A stretch of DNA of 64,000 nucleotides from contig OZ023273.1 of assembly GCA_964007475.1 (NCBI GenBank), positions 133,356,732 to 133,420,731 on the forward strand, in the 5' to 3' direction. This document shows positions 28,608 to 40,430 of the stretch, piece after piece. A model generated the notes under the pieces. That model had not been told where the DNA came from. It ran no database searches and saw only the letters and a list, made by a program, of their open reading frames with translations. This DNA comes from Hybos culiciformis (taxonomy: Eukaryota > Arthropoda > Insecta > Diptera > Hybotidae). Numbering within the stretch: the first letter of the stretch is position 1; each line of letters opens with the position of its first letter. The position numbers and the translations under genes were made by a program.

Positions 28608-28708
28608 AGCAACATGTTGCTATCAGCAACGATTTCTATCCACGAATTTTTGAAAAAAATACTTATTGGAAAGTCATGGTCATCCACGATTTTTTAGCAA
28701 CATGTTGC
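28608..28708. repeat. Paired AGCAACATGTTGC palindromes, left subterminal region
   Basis: AGCAACATGTTGCT is a perfect 14-bp palindrome at 28608-28621 and recurs as AGCAACATGTTGC at 28696-28708. The right arm has the counterparts at 32031-32043 and 32118-32130. Palindromic subterminal motifs at matching places in both arms are plausible transposase-binding sites, but that role is inference. Confidence 0.6.
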
Positions 28709-28770
28709 GCGACATTTTAAGTTGGCAATGAATTATTAAATTACCAACCACGAATATTTAAAATTTTTTA

Positions 28771-30420
28771 AAGAGTGTTTTGAAAAGTCAGCCACGAATT
28801 TTGTATTGAAATTTTTTACACTAGCAACGAATTTTTTTTTTACAAGAATTTTGAAAGCTAGCAACGAATTTTTTTAAAGAGTATTTCTGAAAGTCAGCCA
28901 CGATTTTTATATCGAAATTTTTTACACTAGCAACGAATTTTTTTTTTACAAGAATTTTGAAAGCTAGCAACGAATTTTTTTAAAGAATATTTCTGAAAGT
29001 CAGCCACGAATTTTGTATTGAAATTTTTTACACTAGCAACGAATTTTTTTTTACAAGAATTTTGAAAGCTAGCAACGAATTTTTTTAAAGAGTATTTCTG
29101 AAAGTCAGCCACGATTTTTATATCGAAATTTTTTACACTAGCAACGAATTTTTTTTTTACAAGAATTTTGAAAGCTAGCAACGAATTTTTTTAAAGAGTA
29201 TTTCTGAAAGTCAGCCACGATTTTTATATCGAAATTTTTTACACTAGCAACGAATTTTTTTTTTACAATAATTTTGAAAGCTAGCAACGAATTTTTTTAA
29301 AGAGTATTTCTGAAAGTCAGCCACGATTTTTATATCGAAATTTTTTACACTAGCAACGAATTTTTTTTTTACAAGAATTTTGAAAGCTAGCAACGAATTT
29401 TTTTAAAGAGTATTTCTGAAAGTCAGCCACGATTTTTATATCGAAATTTTTTACACTAGCAACGAATTTTTTTTTTACAAGAATTTTGAAAGCTAGCAAC
29501 GAATTTTTTTAAAGAATATTTCTGAAAGTCAGCCACGAATTTTGTATTGAAATTTTTTACACTAGCAACGAATTTTTTTTTACAAGAATTTTGAAAGCTA
29601 GCAACGAATTTTTTTAAAGAGTATTTCTGAAAGTCAGCCACGATTTTTATATCGAAATTTTTTACACTAGCAACGAATTTTTTTTTTACAAGAATTTTGA
29701 AAGCTAGCAACGAATTTTTTTAAAGAGTATTTCTGAAAGTCAGCCACGATTTTTATATCGAAATTTTTTACACTAGCAACGAATTTTTTTTTTACAAGAA
29801 TTTTGAAAGCTAGCAACGAATTTTTTTAAAGAATATTTCTGAAAGTCAGCCACGAATTTTGTATTGAAATTTTTTACACTAGCAACGAATTTTTTTTTAC
29901 AAGAATTTTGAAAGCTAGCAACGAATTTTTTTAAAGAGTATTTCTGAAAGTCAGCCACGATTTTTATATCGAAATTTTTTACACTAGCAACGAATTTTTT
30001 TTTTACAAGAATTTTGAAAGCTAGCAACGAATTTTTTTAAAGAGTATTTCTGAAAGTCAGCCACGATTTTTATATCGAAATTTTTTACACTAGCAACGAA
30101 TTTTTTTTTTACAAGAATTTTGAAAGCTAGCAACGAATTTTTTTAAAGAATATTTCTGAAAGTCAGCCACGATTTTTGTATCGAAATTTTTTACACTAGC
30201 AACGAATTTTTTTTTTACAAGAATTTTGAAAGCTAGCAACGAATTTTTTTAAAGAGTATTTCTGAAAGCCAGCCACGATTTTTATATCGAAATTTTTTAC
30301 ACTAGCAACGAATTTTTTTTTTACAAGAATTTTGAAAGCTAGCAACGAATTTTTTTAAAGAATATTTCTGAAAGCCAGCCACGATTTTTGTATCGAAATT
30401 TTTTACACTAGCAACGAATT
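28771..30420. repeat. Left arm tandem array, about 15 units of 105-106 bp
   Basis: The marker GCCACGA occurs 16 times, from 28791 to 30378, at spacings of 105 or 106 bp. Each unit is three related submonomers of about 35 bp, each starting AGC(A/C)ACGA followed by a T-run, giving a trimeric higher-order repeat. A variant with GTATTGAAAT recurs at about 28791, 29003, 29532 and 29849. Its 529-bp and 317-bp (five- and three-unit) spacings imply block duplication or unequal exchange. Units are nearly identical, so homogenisation is recent. The identical 84-codon minus-strand ORFs here are not genes. Confidence 0.95.
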
Positions 30421-30896
30421 TAAAATTTTTATTTTTTAAAACTTTTTTATTTTTATCTCAGCCAATGTTTTTGTACACAAGAATCTCTAAAAATTATAGT
30501 AGTAACTCTCATTTGTCTTGAATTTTAGTTCTGAAAACAAGAAATAATCAAAAAACTCGAATAGATTTAAAAGCTTATTTCCCAACACACTGTGAAGTGT
30601 TATTATTGGGAAATATGCCTATATAATTGATATTAATTAAAACTGAAATTAACAAAATTTTCTTATTATTTCAGTTTTAATTAATATCAATTATATAGGC
30701 ATATTTCCCAATAATAACAATCCATAGTGTGTTGGGAAATAAGCTTTTAAATCGATTCTAGTTTTATTGATTATTATTTGTTTTCAGAACTAAAATTCAA
30801 GACAAATGAGAGTTACTTCAATAATTTTTAGAGATTCTTGTGTACAAAAACATTGGCTGAGATAAAAAAAAAAGTTTCTAAAATAAAAATTTAAAA
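30421..30896. repeat. Central palindrome with 18-nt loop
   Basis: The two half-sites 30421-30649 and 30668-30896 are both 229 bp and inverted to each other, with a loop at 30650-30667. The innermost 49 bp of each half (30601-30649 and 30668-30716) pair perfectly. Mismatches and small gaps appear further out. This is the hairpin tip of the Foldback-like element and differs in sequence from the array units. Confidence 0.92.
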
Positions 30897-31965
30897 TTCG
30901 GTGCTAGTTGTAAAAAATTTCGATATGAAAATCGTGGCTGACTTTCAGAAATATTCTTTAAAAAAATTCGTTGCTAGCTCTCAAAATTCTTGTAAAAAAA
31001 AAATTCGTTGCTAGTGTAAAAAATTTCGATATAAAAATCGTGGCTGACTTTCAGAAATACTCTTTAAAAAAATTCGTTGCTAGCTCTCAAAATTCTTGTA
31101 AAAAAAAAATTCGTTGCTAGTGTAAAAAATTTCGATATAAAAATCGTGGCTGACTTTCAGAAATACTCTTTAAAAAAATTCGTTGCTAGCTCTCAAAATT
31201 CTTGTAAAAAAAAAATTCGTTGCTAGTGTAAAAAATTTCGATATAAAAATCGTGGCTGACTTTCAGAAATACTCTTTAAAAAAATTCGTTGCTAGCTCTC
31301 AAAATTCTTGTAAAAAAAAAATTCGTTGCTAGTGTAAAAAATTTAGATATAAAAATCGTGGCTGACTTTCAGAAATACTCTTTAAAAAAATTCGTTGCTA
31401 GCTCTCAAAATTCTTGTAAAAAAAAAATTCGTTGCTAGTGTAAAAAATTTCGATATAAAAATCGTGGCTGACTTTCAGAAATACTCTTTAAAAAAATTCG
31501 TTGCTAGCTCTCAAAATTCTTGTAAAAAAAAAATTCGTTGCTAGTGTAAAAAATTTCGATACAAAAATCGTGGCTGACTTTCAGAAATATTCTTTAAAAA
31601 AATTCGTTGCTAGCTTTCAAAATTCTTGTAAAAAAAAAATTCGTTGCTAGTGTAAAAAATTTCGATATAAAAATCGTGGCTGACTTTCAGAAATATTCTT
31701 TAAAAAAATTCGTTGCTAGCTTTCAAAATTCTTGTAAAAAAAAATTCGTTGCTAGTGTAAAAAATTTCGATATAAAAATCGTGGCTGACTTTCAGAAATA
31801 TTCTTTAAAAAAATTCGTTGCTAGCTTTCAAAATTCTTGTAAAAAAAAAATTCGTTGCTAGTGTAAAAAATTTCGATATAAAAATCGTGGCTGACTTTCA
31901 GAAATACTCTTTAAAAAAATTCGTTGCTTCGATATAAAAATCGTGGCTGACTTTGAAAAACACTC
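30897..31965. repeat. Right arm tandem array, about 9.5 units of 105-106 bp, inverted
   Basis: The marker TCGTGGC (reverse complement of the left-arm marker core) occurs at 30932 and then every 105-106 bp to 31885. A last truncated interval of 56 bp ends at 31941. The array is shorter than its left partner by about five to six units. The 84-codon plus-strand ORF at 31607-31861 is the same repeat-derived frame as in the left arm and is not a gene. Confidence 0.95.
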
Positions 31966-32193
31966 TTTAAAAAATTTTAAATATTCGTGGTTGGTAATTT
32001 AAAAATTCATTGCCAACTTAAAAATGTCGTGCAACATGTTGCTAAAAAATCGTGGATGAGCATGATTTTCCAATAAGTATTTTTTTCAATAATTCGTGGA
32101 TAGAAATCGTTGCTGATAGCAACATGTTGCGGAACATGTCGCTAGAAAATCGTGGATAACTTTCGTTGCTAACTTCACATCCCTAAATTTTTA

Positions 32194-35100
32194 TATGTTT
32201 CCCGAATTTTGGCTACTCTTCATTTCGTATTTTTTTTCTTTTTTTTTTTTTTCATTTTATGTTGAATTGATTAAAACTTTTCCCACACATGAATCAGAAA
32301 TTTAATTAAAACCCTTTTTTTTTATTTTTTATGTGTACTTGATAATAAAACAAACAAAAAAGTACAATTTTAATGTTTGCAGTATTTTTTCAATTTGCCT
32401 TTTTTTTTTTACATTATCCTTTTAATTTTTTTTTGTTTTCGCTCATTTGCCTTGGAGAATAGCCTGTATGAAGCCATAAAAAATGTTGAAAAATTCCAAT
32501 GCCAAAGTAACGACCCATTTATTTAATTTGTTTTTGTTGGGTTCTTTTTTTGTGTTTTTGTTGGCTTAATACATACAACAAAAAAAAAATTCATTTGGAA
32601 ATTTATTTTACGAAAAATATTTTGGTTTTGTGATCAGATCATGATGTTGTTTTCTTAAATAAAAATTGGATTAACTTCATAATAATTTTAACGCTGTTTT
32701 ATATACATAGAAATAATATCTTTAAAAGCAGTTTGCCTGTTTTTCCACAATTTTTCTTCCTTAAAAAAAAGAAACAAGAACTTTTCACAAATGGGGTTTG
32801 AGAATATAAAACCCAAAAAAAATTTTAGTAGAAATGATTTTAATTCTCATAGAAAACATCATCCATCAATCAATTTGAAGAATATTGATATTTTAGGTAT
32901 ATAATAATAATTCCCACAAGATTTAGGTAGAAATAACAACCTTCGAACTTTTTTCTTTCTTAAAAGATAATATTAGGTACTTATATATGGACCAAACTTT
33001 TAAATTAATATTCTTTTTTAAACAAACAAAACCTTTAGAATTCCAAACTTTTATGAATCATAAGATAAAGTAAAATATCTGTATCTCATGCTTTTTTTTA
33101 TAATTTTCCATGCAAAATCAATAAAAATACATTTGTTGTCAATGTGTTTAAAATATATTTTTAAAATTCTTATTTTTTTTTTTAGAATTTTTGAAATGTA
33201 GAATGGCATCAGAAAAAATTTAATATTTATTTTATTACTTATCGTTTCTTTAAGGACATTTTCATTCAATATTTGTGTAATTTATGCAAATAAAATTAAA
33301 ATTTTATCATGTGTTTATTTGTTTTGTTAAGGAAATAAAATCTTTTTAAGATTTAGATTTTAAAACATTTTTTTTAAATTTATTTACAATTTGATATAAT
33401 TTTTTTTTTAAAGAAATGAATCTAAAAAAAGGTCCTTACAATGAAAAAAGTATAAAATACACTTCTTAAAATAACTGCGTGAACTGAAAATAAATGTGGC
33501 AAACATAAGGGCTACAATTGAAAAATTAAAATTCCGCCAAAAAATGTTATTCAAAGAAACGGCATTAAATAATATTTTTCTTTCCATTTAATTTTTCTTG
33601 AAATTTTTATTGTGCAAATAATTAGTGTATAAGTATACAACATAAAAAAAATAACATATGGATCGAAAATTGGTTTTTTAAGAGATTCTTTGTAAAATTG
33701 CTTCAAATTTTTCAAAATCTGAATATTCAAATATATAAATTGATAAACATTTTAAAAGGGAGCCTATAAGGTAATAATTTCAATATGTAAACTACTAATT
33801 GAAACTACAAAGCGATCCAAACAGAAGCAGTTACTGAAAGCAGATGAGTGACTTGATTTAGTGATTAAGGCATGTTATAATCTCTCTTGCACTATGCTTT
33901 GAAAGTTAATTTAGTTAAGTATGAATTTTTATCAGATATTCTAATTCAATATGATTTAAATTATTTATGTCTAGAAATTCAGCATATAAAAGAATTTATC
34001 GGGGAATTTATATTATTTTAGGCCACTAAATAGTAGTGCTTTAACAATAACGTTCAGTATAAAATGTATTAAAAAAAAAGTAGGATTTGAAAATGGAATT
34101 AGATTTTTACATGAAATGTATCTAAAGGGGGTACTTTTTTTTCCTTCTGGGGGTACTTAACAATATATAAAAAAAACCTTGAAAATGAAATTAATTCCAG
34201 ATACTAGAATTTTTTCATTCAAAAATTTAAATAGCTTTGATTAAATCTTAAATATAAATAGTTCCCAACGCTCTACTACATTTGAAAATTATAATATTTC
34301 AGCATTATACTTATTATAATATTTAAAATTTTGTTCTATTACAAAGAGAACAGTAACCTTTTTACTAGAGGTTTATATCTTCAAAAGTTATTCATAATTA
34401 TTGGTAATCGGAAATAAATGTTCGTTATATTAGAAATTAGAAGAATAAAATTTTTAATTTGATTTCCTAAATTTCTTAGAATTAAATCCTTCCATATATT
34501 ATTTTGTTAGTAATTTCTTAGGTATTTGTACGATGTTCAAATGATTTAATTTTTCTGCGATAAAGTCTTCGAAACGATCGAGTTTCTTTTCGGTTTGTGT
34601 CTAGTTATTATAGTTTTTCCAAATAAAATAAGATAGTATTCAATTGTATTTTGTAGTAAATTTTATAAAAATATTTTTTTTTAATATAATAAAATAATTT
34701 AGAAAAATCTTTTTAGGGGATAAAAATATAAGTTCAAAGAAAAGATTAAACTTTTTATGTTCAAAGAAACGATAAAAAGTTTTCTTCATTTTTTTTTTTT
34801 AATTTTGTTATCAATTTGACTTGGTTTTCTGGTAACATAAAAAAAAAGAAGAAATTACTGATTATGCTGAACATCATGATTTAAGTTTTCCTTTATTAGG
34901 ATTTTTTTTTTCCATTTACTTATAAAATAATATTTAAGAATAATAAGAGCGTAGAATAATGATAATAATTTTTATTTCATATTTGCATATTTAACTATAT
35001 AATCTTGAAGGAGAAATTTAATAAAATTTATTAAAATAAATTAAATATCATGAAATATTTAATATATATTTTTTCTATAATGAAAACGATAGCAAATAAC

Positions 35101-38100
35101 TTCACTTGAACTTTTAATCAATTGTTATGATAATAGTAAAATAAGCTTCAATTGCATAATGCACTATGCAGATATAAAGAAGTAAATTTAATAATAAAGC
35201 CATAGAAATACAATTTTTTTTTATTGGCATTAATGAGGCACCATTCGAACCAAGATTCAAACTAACGTCAGTAGTTATTGTGACGACTTATTAAATGATG
35301 TAGAAAATGGAATTAATTTTCTGTTCTTCTTTTTTTAAAACAAAATTAAAATCTAGACAGACAAATAAAGTTGAATATTTTTTTCATCATGTTATTATAA
35401 AGAATATGATGTTCTCAGCATAAATTCATTAATATGTTTATTTTTTATTTAACTGTACAGATCAGCTATATAAAAAAAATGCATAAACCTACATATAGTT
35501 ATAACATATAATATCATAAAATTTTCGTTTATATTTTTATTTTTTTAAATTTAAATACTTAATGTCATTTTTCATTTTCTTATCTTCAATTTGTGTCATT
35601 CATCAGCATCAGCTTTATATATTTTTTTGATATCATATCCATCATTCAGTATAGCTGTAGCAGCATAAATAAATGAGTGAAATAAAAATAATAATAATAA
35701 TAAAGTTTTCGAGGAATTAATCAATATGACACTAAATTGTTTTTTTTTTTTAGAAAGTCAAGTAGCATAATGATGCTGTCCGGATTTGAAATAAATTTAA
35801 ATTCAATCATAAATTTTAATTTGATTAATTTTTTCAAGTTTTTATTTAAATAAATCACAAAATGAAATATATAGAATTTTCTTATTAAACTTATCACTTA
35901 AAATCAGCAACCAGTAAAATCATCATTAGATTAGAAACCAAAACTTTTGTCTACTAATTTATATTTCAATTTTTGTAACACTCAGAGGATATAGATTTTA
36001 TAACTTGAAGCTGTGAATTACTAAGAAAATAAAAAAAAAAACCAAAGTAAAAATTTAATAACCCTTAATTTATATGTATGCTTACTACATTTTACATCAT
36101 AATTGTATCTGTATAAAATAGATTGAAATAATTAAATTTATCATCATTTTGAGTTCAAATTTTAATTATATAAGATAGGCAGATTTTGTGGAATTTAGGG
36201 TAACATTTTTGTTTAATATATCAGTTGTAGGTATTTGGATTTAATGACGACCTAAATTATTATAAATTCTTTGGTATACATATAATAAAAAAATACATAA
36301 TTTACGTTATCTAGGATATAACACAAAAATATAAAGTGTATTTAATATACCTACATACTTGCATATATACATTTTTAGTATATATTATTATTATTATGGA
36401 AGCATGAAAGAAAAAACATGTGTATTTAATGTTTATTTAATATTATGTTAAGAGGATTTTCAAGAGCCCTGCTGTATTGTGCATGAAAATGTTTTATTTT
36501 TTAAATTTATGTAATACTTTTCTAGATATAAATCTAAGTTTTTTTTTTTTTAAATAAAAACTGAATATAGCCTTTTAATAGGATCACTTATCTTTTAGCT
36601 TGTATTTCCAGAACTTTTTTTTTTGGCATAGTTTCTATTAAAAAAAGAATTAACGAAAAAAAAAAGCAATATGATTTATTTAACTTTTTTTTTTAACATA
36701 ATTTATGTTAATTTGAGTGGATTAGAAAGAAGAATTATGGATATATAAACTGCTCCTTACTAACACTATGCATTATTATGAAAGATTCATCTTTTTTGCA
36801 CCATGAACAGTGAAATTTAAATTTCAGAAAAAGGATCTAATTTTAAATTGTTTTTAAAAAACTTTTTAAAGGTTGCGATTTTTTTCATGTCAAGATGTTG
36901 TTGATATACTTAATAGTCGTTAAAATAATCAATCGTTAACACAAATTTCAAAGTTGTTAAATATTTCATATCAAAGAACTGCTTAGAATCAGGAATATTC
37001 GTCGATGCCTGTCATGTAGCAATATAAATCATTATAAATTCTGATTTCGAACTGTCTAATGTTCAATGTCCTCAAAAGAAAAATCTTAATTACTGTAGTT
37101 ATGAAGACGAAATAAATAAACTTATAAATAATGCTACACTTACTTTAAAATTAATAATAATAACTAGTTATATAGCAATCATAGTTAATAATTGAAATTT
37201 AAATATTTGAATAACATATTTTTATAAGAGTCACCAATTTTTTTTTTTTTTTGCACATTTAGTGATTCGTCTAAGCGAGTACATTATAAGTTTCTAATTG
37301 ATAACATAATGTGTGATAAAATATGTTTATCACATGAGTAAATAAATTAAATTTATATTTGGACCTCAAAAAAAAAAGAAGAAAACAAACAAAAAAAAAA
37401 TTTAAATAATATTTTCACAAACAATTTTTATAAACTAAAATTCTTATCGCAATTATGAATATTATGGTGATCCTATTTAAATTGAGTTTATTCAATTGAA
37501 ATTAAAAATTTAAATAAACCTAACAGAAGAGTAAACGAAAATAATTCCTTTTTCACAACGAATGTTACAGAAATGGAATTAAAAAAAAAGACATGAAATC
37601 TTTGCTGCCCACTATTTTTATTTTTCAAGATGTTGGCGATTTTTCTTTCAACGATATATTTTTTTTTTTTGTGGTTTTTAAATCTTCACTAAATTTAATT
37701 TTTGTTGAAATTTATCTCGCTAATTGGTTATTTATTTGAATTATTATGATTATTATTTATTTATTTGGTTATTTTTTTTTTCCTCTCATTTCATTCATCC
37801 CCATCGATTAATAAATAATAAAATAAATTCGTACAAAAAAAAACTTGTTTTTTTATATATAAATGTAAGTATACCTATATATATTAAATATTAAATAAAA
37901 AGATATTTTTATCTTAAATTAATAATTTCGATGACATAATATTTTTTTTTTATTATTAGTTATTATTATTAATGCTGATATAAATATGAATTAATGCTAA
38001 AATTTGGATAATTTATTAAATTAGCTAAAAAAAAAAAAAAATTTATTAAAAATATTAAATAATAATTTCTTTTCAAAAAAAAAAAAAACAAATACTTACT

Positions 38101-39691
38101 TAACTTATAAATTTTTTTTTTTTGAAGGATAGTGTGATGACAGCATTATTAATTTTTTTTTTTCAGTAGAAATTTATTTTTCTTTTTTATTTTTAAGCGA
38201 AATGTTGTATTTCCGGTATTTAGATATGTTATTTTCGTATTTTCTTATCAAGTGAAATTTATGTTAAAAAAAAAAATAATAATGACACAATATAATATTT
38301 TAAACATAGAAAAATTTTAATGTTCTTAAGTTATAATTTATAGGAAAAAAAAAATTCCTGTTTTTTTTTTTTTTTTTGTATTTATTGTGTATTCAAACTT
38401 AATTGACTGTATCCAGGCTCGCGAACTAAAATGTTTTAAATGGTTTAAAAAATTGTGTTAATTTGTAGGTTACGTATCAAGAACGTCACACTTGTATTCA
38501 AAAAAGGACATTGTAGATGTAGAGTGTAGACCTTCGAAAAGTTAATTTAGTTGTTTATATCTTAATCATGACCACATTTTACAAAAAATATGTACGCAAT
38601 ACTGAAATTATTTTAGACCAGACAGATTTAATTATTTTTGGATTATTTATTTTAATCCATTCCTTTAGAACTTATGTTCAAAGTTAATTGACCGCCTTTT
38701 TTTTTTTGTTAAATTTTTAAAGTTCTTAAGGACAAACTAAATAGTTCTGACCACAGATATTAGTTAGTCTAATTCATTAATTTTACTTTCAAATTTCCAA
38801 ATTCATAATTTATGATGTTAAAATTAAATTAAATTAAAAAAAAAACATAAAAACTGGTTTCATAACAAATCAAAAACAAAAAACAGAAAATAATTTTATT
38901 TTTTTTTTTTTGATAACTTCTATTCATCAAGAATTTCCAATTCATTTGAAGTGAAATGGATTTGAAATTGAACAATAATAATAATTTTTTGAAAATTTCA
39001 TAAAATAATAATAAAAGAAAGGGAAATAATTTTTCAGCATTAAAAAAAGTTTCGCAATTATGTAAATTCTTTTTTACAAATTTCGAATTTTTTTAAGGTT
39101 GAATAAATTTGTTTTTTTTCCAAGGATATTTCTTATATAGGAAAAACTTTCTCAAAGCAAAATTATTGGATTTTTGCGAGGATTTTTCTAAATTTTAAAA
39201 AAGAAAAAACTTTTTATAATTTTCAATAAGTACTTAATATTGAAATTTTTTATTGGAAAAAAAAAGGAAAGGAATAAAATATATTTTTTTTTGTAAAAAA
39301 TTCATTTTTTCAAATTTTAAAATGATTAAGATGAGGATTTTTTTTTATTATTGATCAATTGCATAAAATTTCTGCATTCAAACAGCCTTGGGAAGTTTGT
39401 TTTTTTTTTTTTAATTGGATAATAATTTTTTTTTCGTTTTCAAATTTTAGTTTCGAATATTTTTACTCTAGATACTTACAATGATTAATTTTACTAAACT
39501 GACTTTAAACCAACATTAAACATACACAAGACTTTATTTATCCGAGAGAGAGATATTTTCGAAAATTTCTAAATTAAACTTAAACTATATTTTAAAATTG
39601 AAATAAATATATAAAATTCGATTAAAATATAATCTTAACTCAGGGCTTCAACATCATTCTACTTACTGCAAATTTCAAAATTAAATTTTCT
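32194..39691. other. AT-rich non-coding DNA, no gene seen
   Basis: This is a long stretch of homopolymer-rich sequence. More complex patches lie near 33790-33900, 34120-34160 (GGGGGTACTT twice, 34126 and 34149), 35220-35290 and 38400-38700. None shows transposon ends, a tRNA or a supported exon. The 72-codon minus ORF at 33051-33269 is unrecognised. Confidence 0.65.
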
Positions 39692-39694
39692 TAA

Positions 39695-40427
39695 TGCCTT
39701 GTTCAGACAACGACTTAATCATGATTTCGTAATCATGATTTGCATAGATAATCATTCTTTGAAAACCTGTGTGAACACGATTATGAACGAAAACAAAAAA
39801 AGTAAACAACATGAAAAAATATTATTATTATTTTTATTGACATTATTTAAAAAAACAGAGTTGGTATTATTTAAAAAATTAATTTCATAAAGAATAAAAG
39901 AAATATGGATTTCGAAAATAAATTAAAACTTTTGAAATTGAATTCTAGTCTAGAAAGAATAAATTCAATTTTCTGCATCTAATAATGCCTTCATTTCTGA
40001 TACAGACCATTTCTTTTCGCTTTCCGAAATTCATTTTTCTTTTCCTTCCATATTTCAATGAATGTGTTGGTTTCGTCAAATGTCCAACAATGCTTTTTTT
40101 TTTTATTGATTTTTTATCCATTTACAAAATTTTTAAAAATAAAATTTTACGAAAATTATTAATTTACTAGGTATAGGTACTCAAATTTGTAAATAAAGAA
40201 AATATGTCAAAAATTAAAGACAAAAATACGTCAAAAATAAGTAGGAATGAGTGGAAATGGGTAACATGGATGGTAAAAAACTGAAACTCATCCCTGAAAT
40301 TTTTCATGATTTTCGATAATCATGATTTCCGATGACAATTTTTTTGTATGAGCAAATCATGATAAAAAGAATGATAATCACAAAAAGTAAGATTATCATG
40401 ATAAGATCTCATTGTCTGAACAAGGCA
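39695..40427. mobile_element. PIF/Harbinger-like transposon remnant, 733 bp
   Basis: The ends are perfect 16-bp inverted repeats, TGCCTTGTTCAGACAA at 39695-39710 and its reverse complement at 40412-40427. Similarity continues inward, with ATCATGAT palindromes and GATAATCATTCTTT on both sides. TAA duplications flank it. Inside, the minus strand has a remnant of a Myb/SANT-like protein, the second gene of autonomous Harbinger elements. No DDE transposase was seen, so this is an internally deleted, non-autonomous copy. TIRs and duplications are seen; the superfamily call combines duplication length with the Myb/SANT remnant. Confidence 0.7.
39991..40086 (-). pseudogene. Myb/SANT-like (Harbinger second-gene type) coding remnant
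   Basis: The minus strand from 40086 to 39991 is open and reads a W-T-F-D-E-T start, then F-I-E-I-W-K-E-K, N-E-F-R-K-A-K-R-N and a Tyr before a stop at 39991-39993. The spacing of Trp, the acidic-Thr pair, a second Trp and the K-R-N segment resembles the trihelix/Myb-SANT-like domain of Harbinger-associated proteins. No intact start or remaining domain is present. A 61-codon plus-strand ORF over the same place is its antisense shadow. The alternative is a chance resemblance, since the fragment is only 31 residues. Confidence 0.45.
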
Positions 40428-40430
40428 TAA

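Larger units (their letters stand above)
28567..32184. mobile_element. Foldback-like element with tandem-repeat inverted arms, 3618 bp
   Basis: The whole segment is one giant inverted repeat. The outer ends carry TGTGAAGTTAGCAACGAAAG on both sides in inverse orientation. Moving inward there are about 200 bp of matching subterminal sequence, then arrays of about 106-bp tandem units. The left array has about 15 units and the right about 9.5. A 476-bp centre is itself palindromic with an 18-nt loop. The 84-codon ORFs in the arrays are by-products: the roughly 35-codon unit lacks stops in one frame, but the 106-bp period shifts frame. No transposase is encoded, so it is non-autonomous. The structure and 9-bp duplication resemble Drosophila Foldback (FB) elements. 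Homology to FB is not shown, and a MULE-like or other foldback origin is possible. Confidence 0.8.
28558..32193. repeat. 9-bp target site duplication of the Foldback-like element
   Basis: AAATTTTTA occurs at 28558-28566 and 32185-32193, exactly where the inverted arms stop matching. The match does not extend to a tenth base on either side. Nine base pairs is the duplication length known for Drosophila Foldback elements. The sequence is low complexity, so the symmetrical placement is the stronger argument. Confidence 0.65.
39692..40430. repeat. 3-bp TAA target duplication of Harbinger-like element
   Basis: TAA at 39692-39694 and TAA at 40428-40430 directly flank the perfect terminal inverted repeats. 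A 3-bp TWA-type duplication is a known hallmark of the PIF/Harbinger superfamily. Confidence 0.7.

Noticed and set aside
28927..31861. Four 84-codon ORFs with near-identical Lys/Phe-rich peptides in the repeat arrays
   Set aside because: They arise because the tandem unit lacks stops in one frame. The 106-bp period shifts frame, so no long protein exists, and they appear on opposite strands in the two arms.
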